A stretch of 64,000 nt of DNA from Armillaria gallica (taxonomy: Eukaryota > Basidiomycota > Agaricomycetes > Agaricales > Physalacriaceae). Positions 61,101 through 64,000 of the stretch are shown here, piece after piece. Below the pieces are notes generated by a model. The model saw nothing but the letters and a program-made list of their open reading frames with translations, made no database searches and was not told the origin of the DNA. Where the stretch lies: positions 4,340,001-4,404,000 of the forward strand of contig JBANDB010000002.1 in NCBI GenBank assembly GCA_037576215.1. The letters run 5' to 3'. Each line of letters begins with the position of its first letter. Position 1 is the stretch's first letter. The position numbers and the translations under genes are program-made.

Positions 61101-62082
61101 ATGGGGACTTGGATGGGTGAATTCAGCCAGATTCCAGATTCTCATCAAGGAACTTGTTGAGCTGTTCCTGTTCATCTTGGTTCAAGGGGTACACCTTGCA
61201 GTCCAAGGTTGACTTCGCATTGGGCACCAGCTCGATCACATGGTCCCATGGCTTTCGTTCGGGTAGTTTGTCAAAGTTTTCTTTCGAGAACAGGTCGCGG
61301 AACGAGTGGTAGTGTTCTGGAACTAGCTCCTCGAATGTCTTCTTCTGTTTGTCAGCATAGGCCTTGGCTGCAAGGTCATTGGTGTGATGCATGGCGCAAA
61401 TGACGAGTTCTTCTTCCATTCGGACGGCAAGGATAGTGTCGCTGTCTTTGAGTTCTTCATCCCAACAGTCGTCAGGATCTGCGTTGGGGAGTTCAATGTG
61501 GTTCCTGATGCATTGGCATCGTCCAAAGATGACGCTTCCAGTTTTCCAGTTTATGCGCTTGAGCCAGTCATGCCTGAGATAAACATCCTTGTTTCCAAGG
61601 TTCGTGACTGCGAGGTCGATGCGCTCGCAGTGTTCGCCGATAGTTAGGCACATTTCGATGAATTCAGTGATGTCCCTGCCTTTGTTGCGGGTTCCATCAG
61701 CGTTGTACACCGGAATGGGTACTGACGCTTTCTTGGTGTCTAAGTCGTGTTCGAGCACATAGGCACGGTTAATGGTGCTCCCCGTGCAGCCGCTGTCTAT
61801 CAGGGCTTTCGTGCTGAGGACCTTCCATCCCGTGCAAGGTTCGATGGTGACAGGTACTATGAAGTCACCTGAGGCCTCACGAATGTATCGAATGGGCTCT
61901 TGGAGTTCGTAGAGTCGTTCGCAGGTGAGTTCGCCCTGTTCTCGGAGCTTGGTGAGGAGCTCATCGGTGAGTTCTCCCATCCTGTCCTTGTGGATCCAAA
62001 GACACAGGATCGCATGGGCAGCATTGTCGCTACGTGATTCACGGACAGCTCGTAGTGTCCAGTTGACCTCGAAAGGCTTCAT
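58189..62082 (-). pseudogene. Gypsy-2 pol (broken): protease, RT, RNase H, integrase, chromodomain
   Basis: On the minus strand: protease KALIDSGCTGSTI (about 61805-61770); RT FTKLDVRWGYNNVRI with intact first Asp, then YLDNILIF, where the second Asp of YLDD is Asn (60739-60741); RNase H FRVEADASEGAVGAVLS; integrase CETCQQTKLS finger, ISVDMVTGL and VVISNQGPQF, where catalytic Asp is Asn (59296-59298); TDRQTEHINQ with Glu kept; chromodomain region 58189-58560. TGAs break the frame near 59140, 59355, 59725, 60087, 60367, 61057 and 61125, each in place of an expected Arg. Confidence 0.85.
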
Positions 62083-64000
62083 CCATCAGTGAGGGACCTC
62101 TTGAACCTTTGCACTGACCGCTTTGGGTGCAGCTACCATTGGCGAGGTCACCTCGACCCCCTCGTTAGGGAGATCTTCGTGGCACGAGTCAGTGATTTGG
62201 GTGGGGTCAGAAGCGTCGCAATGCGAGGCTTTGGTAAAATCGTCAGGCTGCCAGCGGCAAGCCATCTTCGGAATGAGGTGTCGTCCTCTTCGTCAGGTAC
62301 CTCTACCATGATTACCTGATGCCCCCTCTTTACCACCTGGGCGCTAGCAGCTTCCTGTCCATCGGCTTTCTTGTCGTCCTGGCCCTCCACTACGGAACAG
62401 GAGGTGCGTTTCCCAGAGGTGCTGTCCTGATCTTGGCTGCTAATATGTGTGGGGACAGCAGACTCGACTTGTGCCGTAGCGATGGTCTTACCAGCCCAGT
62501 CCGTTACCTCTGGGCCCACAGGGTCCCTCGTTTCTTTCGGCATTCCAGGGTGCCCTGTGTCTCGTCGGGTCTTGAGGCCCAGGGGGCTCTTCCCTCGCAT
62601 TGGGCCCTCTTGTTCGGTCGGGGCCATCGGTCGTTCGACAGTTTTTGGTCCTTCCACTTTGCCTGCGGACGCGTCCTTTCTCTGCTCGGAGAGAAACACC
62701 CTGCGGTCATGCAGGGAGGCTTTGTCAGAGTGTGCGCGAGGCGCTAGCCCTGCCCTGTCTGGTCAGGCCTTCATCACTGCGGTAGCCGTTCCCAAAGTGT
62801 CGCCCCTTTCAACAGGGACAACTAGCTGGCTATGCATCACAGGGTGATTGCCTTTGCTGCTGCTGCTAAGGGTCAGGTGCCTCGACTGAGGCTCCGCTGT
62901 TACAACAGGTGGTGATATGGTGGTCACCTTTTTGATCGATGCTTTCACTCGCAATGAGCTACTCACCAGTCGATTAGCCGGTCATGTTGCAGGGATTTCT
63001 CCCTCTTCGGCATGCGTAAGAGAGCCTGCAACTATCCCTCCTTGTGGGGGAGAGATGTTTACAGAGTCGTTAGTCAGGTCCATGTCCCTAAGGATGTCGT
63101 ATCGGTTGTTCGATTCTAGTAAGGGTGTGTGGGTGTAAGTTGGTAAGTGGCACGTAGGCCGTATATTGTTCATATCAACAGAAGTCGTGGTAGAAACGAC
63201 CCTGCACTTGGGGGTCAGGGTATAGCTGAATGCGTAAGTAAAATGTCTGTATGTAGAGAAGAATCAGTCTGCTCAGTGGGGAAAGGTGCACACCCATTAA
63301 GTCCTTGGTTGTCGTGGTGGAATTGAGTGCTGGACGACCTACTCTTTTACCTTCTCCACCTTCATGCTGTTGGTGAGTGGTATTTTGCCTGTTGTGACTG
63401 CATGAACCTCCTTTCTCTTCTTCTTCGGGCAATCCTTGAGATATGCCCCGTCTCATGGCAGTTGAAGCACCATCCTTTGGACATGTACTTCTTTTGGTTG
63501 ATCTGCATCCTCGCATCATCCCCCTTCAGTGTGTACCAGCCTCTGAAATCATGCGGTCTGTCCGCCGGTTTGTTCAGCGAGGAACTTGTCGTGCACCCTC
63601 TGCGGTGTGTTTCGGATTGCTGGAGGCAGTAATCTGCTTCTGGTTCCCCTGGGGTCGTCTGTCGCGCAAGTCGATGCCGTGGATCTGGTTGTATGCGTTA
63701 TTGCGCTGCCTTTCTTCGTACATGACAAGAATGTGCTCCTTCCATTCGTCGTATGTCTGGGGGAGTCCTATGCCGATGCTGGCGATGATCCTGGTGTAGC
63801 TCATGGGTACCCCTGCTCGTACTGCAGCGACCATCATTCCTCATGGTCCTGTATTGTCACATCTTCCTGCCAAGGTGGCCTCTATCTCCAGCTTCTGGAA
63901 GAAGACGGTGGCCACGTCTGACCCCATCTTCATCTCCTTCATCTTTTTCTCGTGCAGCTCTTCGACGGCCAGGTCCCTGAACTGTTCCTTGAACTCGTGG
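62083..64000 (-). pseudogene. Gypsy-2 gag and spacer (broken, incomplete)
   Basis: The minus strand has capsid-like TYDEWKEHILVMYEERQRNN (about 63750-63690) and, further 5', FKEQFRDLAVEELHEKKMKE up to the window end. A nucleocapsid knuckle CFNCHETGHIS occurs at about 63475-63440; its last Cys is lost by a one-base deletion (AAGGATTGC where AAGGGATTGC is expected). A Ser/Thr/Lys-rich spacer without domains fills 62100-63170. A TGA near 63840 (GP-x-GMMVA) again replaces a likely Arg. Confidence 0.7.

Larger units (their letters stand above)
57778..64000 (-). mobile_element. Gypsy-2: minus-strand Ty3/Gypsy chromovirus, 5' end beyond the window
   Basis: From left to right (3' to 5' of the element): LTR 57778-58153, polypurine (GAGGGGGTAA on the minus strand), chromodomain, integrase, RNase H, RT, protease, Gag. 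It is the same family as Gypsy-1: RT text MTIKNHYPLPLISKLIDKLR against MTIKNRYPLLLISELIDKLQ. It continues past 64000 in Gag. Confidence 0.92.

Noticed and set aside
31085..64000. TGA recoded as Arg in this organism
   Set aside because: Several nuclear genes in the same window end in TGA at the expected place. CpG decay explains the retroelement TGAs.

Overview
The window looks like nuclear DNA of a mushroom-forming basidiomycete (Agaricomycetes). The genes are dense, carry many 43-61 nt GT-AG introns, and encode clear fungal orthologues. The repeats are Ty3/Gypsy chromoviruses typical of such genomes. This assignment is by inspection only; no search was run.

Positions 1-29106 form a compact housekeeping block of sixteen genes. 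In order they are: PP2C-type phosphatase (-, cut by the window edge), CLASP/TOG microtubule protein (+), mitochondrial ribosomal protein bL34m (-), alanyl-tRNA synthetase (+), 40S protein uS13/RPS18 (+), an acidic hypothetical (+), the CCAAT-binding subunit HAP2/NF-YA (-), mitochondrial uS10m/RSM10 (-), NOP15/NIFK (+), a small coiled-coil hypothetical (-), FGAM synthase ADE6 (+), decapping factor DCP1 (+), a bZIP factor (+), a DHX33/Dhr2-like DEAH helicase (-), retromer VPS35 (-) and sorting nexin SNX3 (+). Two themes recur. One is translation, cytosolic and mitochondrial (bL34m, uS10m, AlaRS, RPS18, NOP15, Dhr2). The other is a divergent VPS35/SNX3 pair whose products act together in SNX3-retromer sorting. 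Three of these genes (CLASP, ALA1, ADE6) need one extra A in an A-run to keep frame, which suggests sequence errors rather than three broken genes.

From 29.1 kb to the end the window is a nest of transposable elements. A Ulp1-type (C48) protease gene is split by a complete Ty3/Gypsy element (Gypsy-1, 31085-39517, TSD CTTCA). The second host part is cut again by an LTR of an older, opposite-strand relative. After a 20-bp minisatellite and a Copia-type zinc-knuckle remnant comes a degraded gene of unknown family (42.7-45.6 kb). Next is a chromodomain fragment of an old Gypsy element, split by a second complete element (Gypsy-3, 46096-54781, TSD CCATC). A further Gypsy pol fragment follows (about 55.0-57.6 kb). 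Gypsy-2 (minus strand, from 57778) runs off the window.

Two observations stand out. First, Gypsy-3 carries an extra gene on the antisense strand between integrase and 3' LTR. It has a lysine/glutamate-rich coiled coil, a Cys-rich zinc-cluster-like region and an acidic tail, and a consensus 47-nt intron readable only in antisense. Second, the retroelements are decaying almost entirely by CpG loss. Almost every premature stop is a TGA where related sequence has or predicts Arg (CGA), both LTR pairs differ mainly at CpG sites, and catalytic Asp codons of RT and integrase were converted to Asn by CpG-to-CpA changes.
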